DNA of 13,651 nucleotides from an uncultured Rikenellaceae bacterium (GTDB lineage Bacteria; Bacteroidota; Bacteroidia; Bacteroidales; Rikenellaceae): contig CAMWRR010000019.1 in the NCBI GenBank assembly GCA_947176715.1, positions 1 through 13,651 of the forward strand, read 5' to 3'. Below, piece by piece: positions 1-6,620 of the stretch. The notes below the pieces were generated by a model, which saw nothing but the letters and a program-made list of their open reading frames with translations, made no database searches and had not been told where the DNA came from. Every line of letters starts with the position of its first letter. Position 1 is the first letter of the stretch. The translations under genes were made by a program, and so were the position numbers.

Positions 1-288
1 AAGCGATAGGGCCGGAGAAAGGAGGCACAGCCTCTCTTGAATCAACTTTATATGTAGGTTACTCTGTGGAGCGAAAGTGAAAACGGCATATTTAGGAAGC
101 GATAGGGCCGGAGAAAGGAGGCACAGCCTCTCTTGAATCAACTTTATATGTAGGTTACTCTGTGGAGCGAAAGTGAAAACGGCATATTTAGGAAGCGATA
201 GGGCCGGAGAAAGGAGGCACAGCCTCTCTTGAATCAACTTTATATGTCAGTTACTCTGTGGAGCGAAAGTGAAAACGGCATATCGAGG
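1..288. repeat. Three tandem copies of a 96-bp repeat
   Basis: Copies begin at 1, 97 and 193, an exact period of 96. Copies 1 and 2 look identical. Copy 3 differs around 247-249 (TCAG instead of TAGG) and diverges in its last ~15 bases, where it runs into the leader of the acetyltransferase gene. Each copy contains a short hairpin (GAGGC, loop ACA, GCCTC). The array may extend left of the window. The unit is a multiple of three, but no frame reads through all copies: the plus frame beginning GTGAAAACGG stops at a TGA after about 19 codons. I therefore treat it as noncoding. Its function is unknown. Confidence 0.93.
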
Positions 289-352
289 GAGCTATAAGAC
301 CAATAGACACCTGTGTCGGAAACGATTTACAAAGCAACAATTCGCCAAGATT

Positions 353-922
353 ATGAAACTAAGCAAAATACCCGGTAAGATATACACCGAGATAGCCTAC
401 GGATACGACGAATTGGTACGTATCATCATGCGTCCGCTCTTCGCCCGTTGCGGCAGGAATCTGAAATTCTATCCGACCAAATCGTACTTCAACTACAAGA
501 ACATCTCCATAGGCGACAACGTCTACATAGGTCGCGGCGCGTTCATGCTGGCCCAGTTGAGCCACATATACATCCACGACAACACCACCATAGGTCCGTA
601 CGTCACCGTGATAGGCGGCGACCACCGCTTCGATATCCCCGGCAAACCCATCACCGCCTATCGCGACGAGGACAAACTCCCCGAGAACGACCGCGACGTA
701 GTGATAGGCGAAGACGTATGGATAGGTAGCAACGTAACCATTCTCAAAGGGGTCACCATCCCGCGCGGCACCATAGTGGCGGCAGGAGCGGTAGTGACCC
801 GCACACCCCCGGCCTACTCCATCATAGCCGGAATACCCGCCCGTGTGATAGGCAGCCGTTTCGACGAGGCGCAGGCCGCCGAGCACGAACGCATCATGCG
901 GGAGGAGTTCTCAAAAAGATAA
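353..922 (+). CDS. Hexapeptide-repeat (left-handed beta-helix) O-acetyltransferase
   Basis: This 189-residue protein belongs to the bacterial hexapeptide transferase superfamily (maltose/galactoside/WcaF-like acetyltransferases), which moves acetyl from acetyl-CoA to a sugar or other hydroxyl acceptor. Isoleucine/valine/glycine hexapeptide rungs run from about residue 50 (ISIGDNVYIGRG) through IYIHDNTTIGPYVTV to the C-terminal coil (VVIGEDVWIGSNVTILKG, then TIPRGTIVAAGAVVT). It ends with the usual AGIPARVIG cap. GGDHRF near residue 90 contains the likely catalytic histidine. I chose the ATG at 353. An in-frame GTG at 269 would add 28 residues encoded by the end of the third 96-bp repeat, and these do not resemble the family. 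No glycan genes adjoin it, so the acceptor is unknown; surface polysaccharide is likely. It converges on the Yip1-like gene. Confidence 0.9.
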   Translation: MKLSKIPGKIYTEIAYGYDELVRIIMRPLFARCGRNLKFYPTKSYFNYKNISIGDNVYIGRGAFMLAQLSHIYIHDNTTIGPYVTVIGGDHRFDIPGKPITAYRDEDKLPENDRDVVIGEDVWIGSNVTILKGVTIPRGTIVAAGAVVTRTPPAYSIIAGIPARVIGSRFDEAQAAEHERIMREEFSKR

Positions 923-935
923 TACAGTACAGCAA

Positions 936-979
936 TCCCGCCCCAGCAATCCAAAGCCGTCCGGATTGCCGAGGCGGGA
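936..979. terminator. Long two-part hairpin between convergent genes
   Basis: TCCCGCC (936-942) pairs with GGCGGGA (973-979), and inside it GCAATCC (946-952) pairs with GGATTGC (963-969). The structure sits in the 79-bp gap between the convergent acetyltransferase and Yip1-like genes, where a shared terminator is expected. Neither strand has a proper T-tract after the stem, so it may be an imperfect or Rho-assisted terminator, or an RNA-stabilising 3' structure. Confidence 0.6.
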
Positions 980-1001
980 AACGAGTGCATCAAAGCAGCC
1001 C

Positions 1002-1586
1002 CTAATAGAGAGCGCCTATCATATACCTGCACGCCACATCGCAACCTATGTAGGCGACTATAAAAAACACCCTCAGCCTATAACCGCTTAAATTACAAGA
1101 CACCTTCAGCGCGTTATACATCCACACGACATTCATCACAACGGCAACTATCACCAACAGCGACAGGAACATAGCCGCCACGAACCACGGCTGTGTCACC
1201 GCCTGCATGGCATTAGCCTCCGTAATGCCGTTGAGAGCCTGCATAGGTGGCAGAAGCGACACCATACCCATCAATATCAACGGTATCTGTGCGAAAGCCA
1301 TCGTGCCGAAGACATCCGACACACGTATGCGCGACGACGACATCGTGCGCCCGCCAATATAAAAGACCACAGCCGGCACCAACCACACAATCAGGTGTTC
1401 GACCGCATACACCCACCATTCGTTATTGGGGGCGGGACCGAAATGTAGCATCCCGTGATAATGCCATCCCGACAGACAAGATATTACCGTCGACACAGCC
1501 ATAGCCGCCACTCCCCACAAAAGGGCCTTCATGCCCGCGATACGCTCGAACGGATTCACCGCCAAAGTCCAGAACCTGTTTTTCAT
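1002..1586 (-). CDS. Yip1-family integral membrane protein
   Basis: A 194-residue membrane protein with about five hydrophobic segments: residues ~19-41, 65-81, 92-115, 133-158 and 171-192. The N-terminus (MKNRFWTLAVNPFERI) matches the 'xxxxNPxxx' amphipathic entry seen before the first membrane segment of bacterial YIP1-domain proteins, and length and topology fit that family. The biochemical role of bacterial YIP1 proteins is not established. The gene begins 3 bp after the stop codon of the upstream zinc-ribbon/HTH protein, so the two almost certainly share one transcript and probably act together. The family call rests on topology and the N-terminal motif, not on a search. Confidence 0.75.
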   Translation of the reverse strand: MKNRFWTLAVNPFERIAGMKALLWGVAAMAVSTVISCLSGWHYHGMLHFGPAPNNEWWVYAVEHLIVWLVPAVVFYIGGRTMSSSRIRVSDVFGTMAFAQIPLILMGMVSLLPPMQALNGITEANAMQAVTQPWFVAAMFLSLLVIVAVVMNVVWMYNALKVSCNLSGYRLRVFFIVAYIGCDVACRYMIGALY

Positions 1587-1589
1587 AAT

Positions 1590-1865
1590 CTATCCGTTTA
1601 GTTTAGCTATAAGATTATCGAGTATGTTACGCACTGTCGGATAGCTGAGACCCATACTCTTGGCCATATCCTTGAGACTCCCGCTCGCCTTGACGAAGTC
1701 GAGCGCGAACTGCGCCTCTTTCTCGGTGAGTCTGCCGAGAACCGGGAGCTCGAAATCGCCGCACACCTCAGTGCCGCACTCCTTGCAGAACATCTTCCCC
1801 ACCCTTAGCGACGACGAACACGCAGGACATTGCAACGGCAGATATTTCTTTACCTCGTTTTTCAT
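1590..1865 (-). CDS. DUF2089-type zinc-ribbon / helix-turn-helix regulator
   Basis: A 91-residue protein with an N-terminal zinc ribbon (C13-x2-C16, then C27-x2-C30, plus C35) and a C-terminal helix-turn-helix-like half. The second half (GRLTEKEAQFALDFVKASG, then LKDMAKSMGLSYPTVRNIL) closely matches what I know of the DUF2089 family, where a recognition helix follows 'SYPTVRN'. It is probably a small DNA-binding regulator. The frame is open further upstream to an ATG at 1944-1946, but those 27 extra residues are Asn/Ile/Lys-rich promoter DNA, so I use the ATG at 1863-1865. It is the first gene of a two-gene unit with the Yip1-like protein 3 bp downstream. A palindrome lies in its promoter, so autoregulation is plausible. 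Confidence 0.85.
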   Translation of the reverse strand: MKNEVKKYLPLQCPACSSSLRVGKMFCKECGTEVCGDFELPVLGRLTEKEAQFALDFVKASGSLKDMAKSMGLSYPTVRNILDNLIAKLNG

Positions 1866-1879
1866 ATAAATATTTTTCA

Positions 1880-1910
1880 CAAAATTAATATTATTTTCAA
1901 TAATATCAAA
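1880..1910 (-). promoter_or_regulatory. Bacteroidota-type promoter with a palindrome in the spacer (DUF2089-Yip1 operon)
   Basis: On the minus strand, TTTG (1907-1910) is followed after 19 bp by TAATTTTG (1880-1887). This matches the Bacteroidota pattern TTTG-N19-TAnnTTTG. Transcription would start about 7 bp downstream, leaving a very short leader before the ATG at 1865. The 19-bp spacer (1888-1906) is itself a perfect inverted repeat, ATATTATT-TTC-AATAATAT, which could be an operator that occludes the promoter. Confidence 0.7.
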
Positions 1911-2300
1911 CAATACTTTAATTTTATTGAAGTGTAAATTTTTCACTCACATCACGGAGATGAAATCAGGGTCATATTCAATGCCTGTTATATGGGTCTT
2001 TCTGCCCGTCTCAGTCCCCGCACATGCAAATATCGGGGACCTCCGCATTAATGATGCAATGTGCAGACACAAACACCCTGCGGCACCACCGAACATGTAG
2101 CATCTCAAAAATGGCTGTGCCCCCTGTTTTCGCTTCGCCTGCGGCAGTGGGTTTCTCGCCTCGGCAATCTAAACTTCGTCTCATTGCTCTCGGCTTATCG
2201 AAGACGTATTCTTTAGTCGAGTGACAAAAGTAAGTCCGGTCGGAGTACCCCGCCGGGAGGCACAAAACCGCCTGTCAATCCCGCCTCAAAGCCCGTGACA
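1911..2300. other. Intergenic region without a convincing gene; hairpin and a lone -7-like box
   Basis: No frame here looks like a protein. The longest is a minus-strand frame at 2011-2265 of low-complexity composition. Visible elements are a perfect 7-bp stem GTCCCCG/CGGGGAC (2014-2040), an AGTG/CACT pair (1931-1947) and TACTTTTG on the minus strand (complement of 2225-2232). The last matches the -7 consensus but lacks a well-placed -33 box. On the minus strand after that box lies a stretch containing GGGGGCACAGCC, which resembles part of the 96-bp repeat. CCGCCTGTCAA (2268-2278) recurs in two other intergenic regions. Confidence 0.55.
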
Positions 2301-2334
2301 TAAAAAACCCACGCCGGAAACCTCCCGGCGTGGG
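2301..2334 (-). terminator. Intrinsic terminator of typA
   Basis: Read on the minus strand, a perfect 10-bp stem CCCACGCCGG/CCGGCGTGGG (2308-2317 with 2325-2334) with a 7-nt loop is followed by six Ts (complement of 2302-2307). It begins 22 bp after the typA stop codon. Confidence 0.93.
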
Positions 2335-2356
2335 TCTGTTCATGGACAAGACAGGA

Positions 2357-4177
2357 CTACTCCTCAACCACTGTAGCCTTGCCTGCGGCCCGTTTACGGT
2401 CTATCTCGCTTAGGAGAATCTTACGCAGACGCATACATTTGGGTGTCACCTCTACATATTCGTCGCCCTGTATATATTCGAGCGCCTCTTCGAGCGAGAA
2501 TACTTTAGGCGGGGCTATATTGGTCTTCTCGTCGGAGCCGCTGGCACGCATGTTGGTGAGCTTCTTCGACTTGGTAAGGTTGATTACGATATCGTCTGAA
2601 CGGGTGCTCTCGCCCACAACCTGACCGGCGTATATCTCGTCGTTGGGGGCTACGAAGAATGTACCGCGGTCCTGTAGCTTGTTGATGGCGTATGCGAAGG
2701 CATTACCCGTCTCCATAGCTATGAGAGAGCCGTTGGTACGCATCTCTATGGGGCCTCTGTAAGGCTCGAACCCTTTGAGACGGTGCGCCATGACAGCCTC
2801 TCCGGCAGTGGCGGTGAGGAGGTTGCTTCTCAGACCTATTATGCCTCGCGAGGGTATCTCGAAAGTGAGTCTGGTGCGGTCGCCCGTCGACACCATGTCG
2901 AGCATGGAGCCTTTACGCTTGGTCACCATCTCTATGGCCTTGCCCGACATATCGTCAGGCAGGTCGACGGTGAGCTCCTCTATAGGCTCGCACTTCTTGC
3001 CGTCCATCTCCTTTATGATGACGCGGGGCTGTCCCACCTGCAACTCGTAACCCTCGCGGCGCATTGTCTCTATCAACACGCTCAGATGGAGCACACCCCT
3101 GCCGAACACCACGAACGAGTCGGCCGTATCGCCCGGCTCTACGCGCAAGGCGAGGTTCTTCTCCAACTCGCGGTCGAGACGCTCCTTTATATGACGCGAG
3201 GTGACGAACTTACCGTCGCGTCCGTAGAACGGTGAGTCGTTGATTGTGAACAACATACTCATCGTAGGCTCGTCTATGGCGATGGGGTCGAGAGGCTCCG
3301 GATTCTCGAAGTCGGCTATTGTGTCACCTATCTCGAAGCCGTCTATACCGGTCATGGCGCATATCTCGCCGCACGGCACCTCCTCCACCTTCTCCTTGCC
3401 CATACCCTCGAAGAGCATAAGCTCCTTGATGCGGCTCTTGAGCATGGTCTGACCGTCGCGCTTGGCCAGAGTGACCGGCATACCCGCACGCAACGTACCG
3501 CGCGTGAGCTTGCCTATGGCGGTACGACCCACGTAGGGAGAGTATTCGAGCGACGTTATAAGAAGCTGGGGCGTACCCTCCACGTTCTCAGGCTCGGGAA
3601 TCTCCTCTATGATAAGGTCGAGAAGAGGTGTTATGTCGGTGGTTGGCTTCTTCCAGTCGAGCGACATCCAACCCTGTTTGGCACTGCCGTAGACGGTCTT
3701 GAAATCGAGCTGTTCTTCTGTCGCTCCGAGCGCGAACATCAGGTCGAAGACCTCCTCGTGCACCTCGTCGGGACGACAGTTCTGTTTGTCTACCTTGTTT
3801 ATAACCACTATGGGCTTCTTGCCAAGCGCAAGGGCCTTCTGGAGAACGAAACGTGTCTGCGGCATGGTACCCTCGAAAGCGTCCACGAGGAGCAACACGC
3901 CGTCGGCCATGTTGAGCACGCGCTCCACCTCGCCGCCGAAGTCGGAGTGGCCCGGGGTGTCTATAATATTGATTTTATGATCTTTGTACCTCACAGAGAC
4001 ATTCTTGGCGAGTATGGTTATACCGCGTTCGCGCTCTATGTCGTTGTTATCCATTATAAGGTCGCCCGCCTTGTCCTGTTCGCGGAAGAGCTTGCCCTGA
4101 AGGATCATTTTGTCTACCAAGGTCGTCTTACCGTGGTCTACATGGGCGATAATAGCAATGTTTCTGAGTTTTAGCAT
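2357..4177 (-). CDS. typA: Ribosome-associated translational GTPase TypA/BipA
   Basis: A 606-residue TypA/BipA, the usual length for the family. This EF-G-like GTPase binds the ribosome and helps large-subunit biogenesis and translation under stress such as cold. All G motifs are visible: G1 AHVDHGKTT (residues 11-19), G2 region IERERGITI (~48-55), G3 DTPGH (73-77) and G4 NKVD (127-130). The EF-Tu-like domain II, EF-G-like domains III and V (PSRGIIGLRSNLLTATAGEAVM) and the TypA-specific C-terminal domain (ending in the basic helix CMRLRKILLSEIDRKR) follow. I start at the ATG of MLKLRNIAIIAHVDHGKTT (4175-4177). The frame stays open upstream to 4291, but the extra 38 residues would be encoded by the promoter. 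It is transcribed alone, divergently from aroB, and ends in its own terminator. Confidence 0.97.
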   Translation of the reverse strand: MLKLRNIAIIAHVDHGKTTLVDKMILQGKLFREQDKAGDLIMDNNDIERERGITILAKNVSVRYKDHKINIIDTPGHSDFGGEVERVLNMADGVLLLVDAFEGTMPQTRFVLQKALALGKKPIVVINKVDKQNCRPDEVHEEVFDLMFALGATEEQLDFKTVYGSAKQGWMSLDWKKPTTDITPLLDLIIEEIPEPENVEGTPQLLITSLEYSPYVGRTAIGKLTRGTLRAGMPVTLAKRDGQTMLKSRIKELMLFEGMGKEKVEEVPCGEICAMTGIDGFEIGDTIADFENPEPLDPIAIDEPTMSMLFTINDSPFYGRDGKFVTSRHIKERLDRELEKNLALRVEPGDTADSFVVFGRGVLHLSVLIETMRREGYELQVGQPRVIIKEMDGKKCEPIEELTVDLPDDMSGKAIEMVTKRKGSMLDMVSTGDRTRLTFEIPSRGIIGLRSNLLTATAGEAVMAHRLKGFEPYRGPIEMRTNGSLIAMETGNAFAYAINKLQDRGTFFVAPNDEIYAGQVVGESTRSDDIVINLTKSKKLTNMRASGSDEKTNIAPPKVFSLEEALEYIQGDEYVEVTPKCMRLRKILLSEIDRKRAAGKATVVEE

Positions 4178-4248
4178 CGTATGTCGTCTAAGAGTGGGGA
4201 CAATCCCCCATGAATGCCACCAACGAAGGGCAGCGATTTTTCGATTGG

Positions 4249-4256
4249 CAAAGGTA
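4249..4256 (-). promoter_or_regulatory. Probable -7 box of the typA promoter
   Basis: The minus strand reads TACCTTTG here, matching TAnnTTTG, about 70 bp before the typA ATG. No good TTG appears at the expected -33 position. That position (about 4276-4280) coincides with the outer edge of the MITE-like repeat, so the element may have replaced or supplied the upstream promoter half. Confidence 0.6.
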
Positions 4257-4278
4257 ATGTTTTTACACGGAACATATA

Positions 4279-4475
4279 AGAAGCTGTTCAAATTTTTTAC
4301 GGAAACTTATATATGGAACTTTTTTTTGATTCCTTGCCGATGTTTTGAGGCTCTTTTCGGACCTATTTCCTCCTGCTCTTTGCCTGATAGTTCACTATGA
4401 GGCTACATAGCAGTAGAAAATATGTCTCGAAAACAGCTCTCAAAACATTCGGCAAAAAAATTCAAACAGCTTCTT
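4279..4475. repeat. MITE-like hairpin element, copy 1 (~197 bp)
   Basis: The ends are imperfect terminal inverted repeats: AGAAGCTGTTCAAATTTTTT on the left, and on the right the reverse complement of AAGAAGCTGTTTGAATTTTT. Inside, TTGCCGATGTTTTGAG (from 4334) pairs with CTCTCAAAACATTCGGCAA (to 4453), and the centre is GCCTGATAG (4382-4390), loop TTCA, CTATGAGGC (4395-4403). Nearly the whole element can fold as one long hairpin. There is no coding capacity. It lies between the divergent typA and aroB promoters, directly next to a second copy. Confidence 0.88.
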
Positions 4476-4673
4476 AGAAGCTGTTCAAATTTTTTACGGA
4501 AACTTATATATGAAACTCCTTTTTTTGATCCCTTGCCGATGTTTTGAGGCTCTTTTCGGACCTATTTCCTCCTGCTCTTTGCCTGATAGTTCACTATGAG
4601 GCTACATAGCAGTAGAAAATATGTCTCGAAAACAGCTCTCAAAACATTCGGCAAAAAATTCAAACAGCCTCTA
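4476..4673. repeat. MITE-like hairpin element, copy 2 (~198 bp)
   Basis: This is a direct repeat of copy 1 at a period of 197 bp. Differences are confined mainly to the T-rich stretch near 4511-4535 and the last ~15 bp. The central ~130 bp appears identical, so the duplication is recent or maintained by gene conversion. Its right end reads CAGCCTCTAAG, against CAGCTTCTTAG for copy 1. The five bases next to each end (ATAAG at left, CTTAG at the junction, CTAAG at right) are similar and may reflect target-site preference or duplication. Confidence 0.88.
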
Positions 4674-4683
4674 AGAAATTTCT

Positions 4684-4691
4684 TAATTTTG
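4684..4691 (+). promoter_or_regulatory. Probable -7 box of the aroB-nth promoter
   Basis: TAATTTTG fits TAnnTTTG and lies 18 bp before the aroB ATG, giving a leader of about 12 nt. The expected -33 position (near 4661-4665) falls inside the right end of MITE-like copy 2 and has no clear TTG, so the upstream half of this promoter is element-derived sequence. Confidence 0.65.
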
Positions 4692-4709
4692 TAACGACAA
4701 ACCACACGC

Positions 4710-5738
4710 ATGAATACTTTTCTGGATATAACACGCGAGGGCCGCACACCGTCACGCATAGCGATAGACGACGTGCGCACCGCCCTGCCCGCCCTGCTCG
4801 ACGGCCGCGACCCGATAGTGATAACCGACACCAACATAGAGAGATACTATCCCGAGCTGCTCTCGCCCTATCGCCGCATAACGATAGGGGTGGGAGAAGA
4901 GAACAAGACGCTCGACACCGTAGCCTACATCTACCGCAGACTCATGGATATGGGAGCCGACCGCAGCAGCTATCTTTTAGGGATAGGCGGCGGCATAGTC
5001 ACCGACATAACAGGGTTTGCGGCCTCCACCTACATGCGCGGCACGGGCTTCGGCTTCGTTGCCACCACGTTGCTATCGCAGGTGGATGCCAGCGTGGGGG
5101 GCAAGAACGGTGTCAACGTAGAGGGCTACAAGAATATGGCCGGGTGTTTCAACCAACCCGACTTCGTGGTATGCGACCCGTCCATGCTCCGCACCCTGCC
5201 CGAACGCGAAATCAAAGGCGGCATGGCAGAGGCCATAAAGGCCGGATTGATAAAGTCCGCCGCACTATTCGACAAAATGGAGGCCGGTTACGACGCCGTA
5301 ATGGGCGATGCGGCCCTGCTCCGCGACATCATACGCGAGGCCATAGCGATAAAGGCCGCCGTTGTGGAGGCCGACTTCAAGGAGAGCGGCGAACGCAAGA
5401 AGCTCAACTTCGGCCACACCATCGCCCATGCCATAGAGAAGCTGAGCCGACGATACATACACGGCGAGGCGGTAGCCATAGGATGCGTCTACGAGGCTGA
5501 GCTGAGCCGGCGTCTCGGAACCGTCGGAGCCGACGACGTGGCCCGCATCACCGCCGCCATAGAGAGGCTCGGATTGCCTACCCGGTGCGACATAGACGAC
5601 AAGAGCCTTTTCGAGGCCCTGCATCTTGACAAGAAGCGGCACGGCGACAGGATAGCCCTCGTAATACTCGACTCCATCGGCACGAGCCGCGTGGAGGAGA
5701 TGGGTTTCGACCGTCTCGCCGAACTTATGGACATATAG
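4710..5738 (+). CDS. aroB: 3-dehydroquinate synthase
   Basis: A 342-residue AroB, the NAD+- and metal-dependent enzyme that converts DAHP to 3-dehydroquinate, step 2 of the shikimate pathway to aromatic amino acids and folate. Visible motifs: GEENKTLDTV (62-71, nucleotide/substrate binding), GIGGGIVTDITGF (91-103, NAD-binding glycine loop), TTLLSQVDASVGGKNGVN (119-136), KGGMAEAIKAG (169-179) with E174 as a likely zinc ligand, NFGHTIAHAIE (233-243) with H236, and HGEAVAIG (251-258) with H251. Its length is near the bacterial norm. It starts at the ATG just after a TAATTTTG box. The nth gene begins 2 bp after the aroB stop, so the two form one transcript. Eleven of the first twelve isoleucines are coded by ATA. 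Confidence 0.97.
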   Translation: MNTFLDITREGRTPSRIAIDDVRTALPALLDGRDPIVITDTNIERYYPELLSPYRRITIGVGEENKTLDTVAYIYRRLMDMGADRSSYLLGIGGGIVTDITGFAASTYMRGTGFGFVATTLLSQVDASVGGKNGVNVEGYKNMAGCFNQPDFVVCDPSMLRTLPEREIKGGMAEAIKAGLIKSAALFDKMEAGYDAVMGDAALLRDIIREAIAIKAAVVEADFKESGERKKLNFGHTIAHAIEKLSRRYIHGEAVAIGCVYEAELSRRLGTVGADDVARITAAIERLGLPTRCDIDDKSLFEALHLDKKRHGDRIALVILDSIGTSRVEEMGFDRLAELMDI

Positions 5739-5740
5739 CC

Positions 5741-6388
5741 ATGACGACAAAAGAGAGATACGAAGCCGTCACCGAGTGGTTCCGCACCAACATGCCGGTA
5801 GCCGAAACGGAGCTGCACTACGACAACCCCTATCAGCTGATAGTGGCCGTGATTCTGTCGGCGCAGTGTACCGACAAACGGGTCAACATGGTGACACCTG
5901 CCATATTCCGCGACTACCCCACCCCTGCCGACATGGCCGCCGCCACGGTGGAGGAGATATACGAACATGTAAAATCGGTATCGTACCCCAACAACAAGTC
6001 GGCCAACCTCAAGAAGATGGCCGAGCGTCTGACCGACGTCTACCACGGCGAGGTGCCCGACACTATGGAGGAGCTGATAACCTTGGCCGGTGTAGGACGC
6101 AAGACCGCCAACGTGGTCATGTCGGTGGCGTTCGGCAAACAGGCTATGGCCGTAGACACCCACGTACACAGGGTGTCGGCGCGCATAGGTCTCACCCACG
6201 GAGCCAAAACGCCGCTCGAGACGGAAAGACAACTGGTGGCCGGATTCGCGGGCGACATACTGGCAACGGCCCACCACTGGCTCATACTCCACGGCAGATA
6301 CGTCTGCACCGCCCGAAAACCCAAATGCGAAATATGCGGACTGGCAAAGGTGTGCAAGACGGCTTCGGGAAAGAGACCCGAACGTTAA
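5741..6388 (+). CDS. nth: Endonuclease III, DNA glycosylase/AP lyase
   Basis: A 215-residue endonuclease III, which removes oxidised pyrimidines and cleaves the abasic site in base-excision repair. The family signature is complete: LSAQCTDKRVN (39-49); helix-hairpin-helix LAGVGRKTANVV (115-126) with catalytic K121; VDTHVHRVSARIG (138-150) with catalytic D139; and a C-terminal [4Fe-4S] cluster with the exact Cys spacing C189-x6-C196-x2-C199-x5-C205. The ATG lies 2 bp after the aroB stop, so it is co-transcribed with aroB. There is no functional link beyond the shared transcript. I see no convincing intrinsic terminator after it; an inverted-repeat element starts about 50 bp downstream. Confidence 0.97.
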   Translation: MTTKERYEAVTEWFRTNMPVAETELHYDNPYQLIVAVILSAQCTDKRVNMVTPAIFRDYPTPADMAAATVEEIYEHVKSVSYPNNKSANLKKMAERLTDVYHGEVPDTMEELITLAGVGRKTANVVMSVAFGKQAMAVDTHVHRVSARIGLTHGAKTPLETERQLVAGFAGDILATAHHWLILHGRYVCTARKPKCEICGLAKVCKTASGKRPER

Positions 6389-6439
6389 CCGGCTTTAGTT
6401 GTCCGTGCCTCGCGCACCTCACACGGCGGGCAGAGACTC

Positions 6440-6620
6440 GTTATATCGAGGTGAGTTCGACATAAGTATAGTTATTGTGAGCCATTCAGCTACACGAAGC
6501 ACAGACCGCGCCTCGCTCATGGCCGTCCAAACGTAAAATGCCTTACGGCTCTCGCTCCGCTCGAGCCACTATTTCTCGAAACGACTAAACCATAGCTATT
6601 ATGTCGAACTCACGTTATAT
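6440..6620. repeat. Second inverted-repeat element (MITE-like), flanked by a 7-bp direct repeat
   Basis: GTGAGTTCGACATAA (6451-6465) and its perfect reverse complement TTATGTCGAACTCAC (6599-6613) bound a 163-bp noncoding segment. The heptamer GTTATAT occurs just outside on both sides (6440-6446, then 4 bp before the left arm; 6614-6620, directly after the right arm), as expected of a target-site duplication. The interior holds a smaller stem (GGCTC/GAGCC around 6547-6567) and no ORF. It has no sequence similarity to the typA/aroB element. A short insertion or a structured RNA are both possible. Confidence 0.65.

Noticed and set aside
1..288. CRISPR-like array
   Set aside because: The 96-bp units are contiguous and identical, with no variable spacers and no cas genes in the window.
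269..352. GTG start at 269 for the acetyltransferase
   Set aside because: The added 28 residues come from the end of the 96-bp repeat and its junction, are basic and unlike hexapeptide transferases, and the ATG at 353 gives a normal N-terminus.
2011..2265. 84-codon minus-strand frame in the DUF2089-typA gap
   Set aside because: No family resemblance, and it overlaps a hairpin and repeat-like DNA. It could only be rescued by conservation of the protein frame in relatives.
4562..4837. 91-codon minus-strand frame across MITE-like copy 2 and the start of aroB
   Set aside because: It runs from the 5' end of aroB antisense into the hairpin element, so it is a chance frame.
6451..6613. Structured RNA or riboswitch before lepA
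   Set aside because: I cannot match it to a known riboswitch. It lies about 270 bp beyond the 3' end of minus-strand lepA and downstream of plus-strand nth, so it is not in a leader. An inverted-repeat element is the simpler reading.
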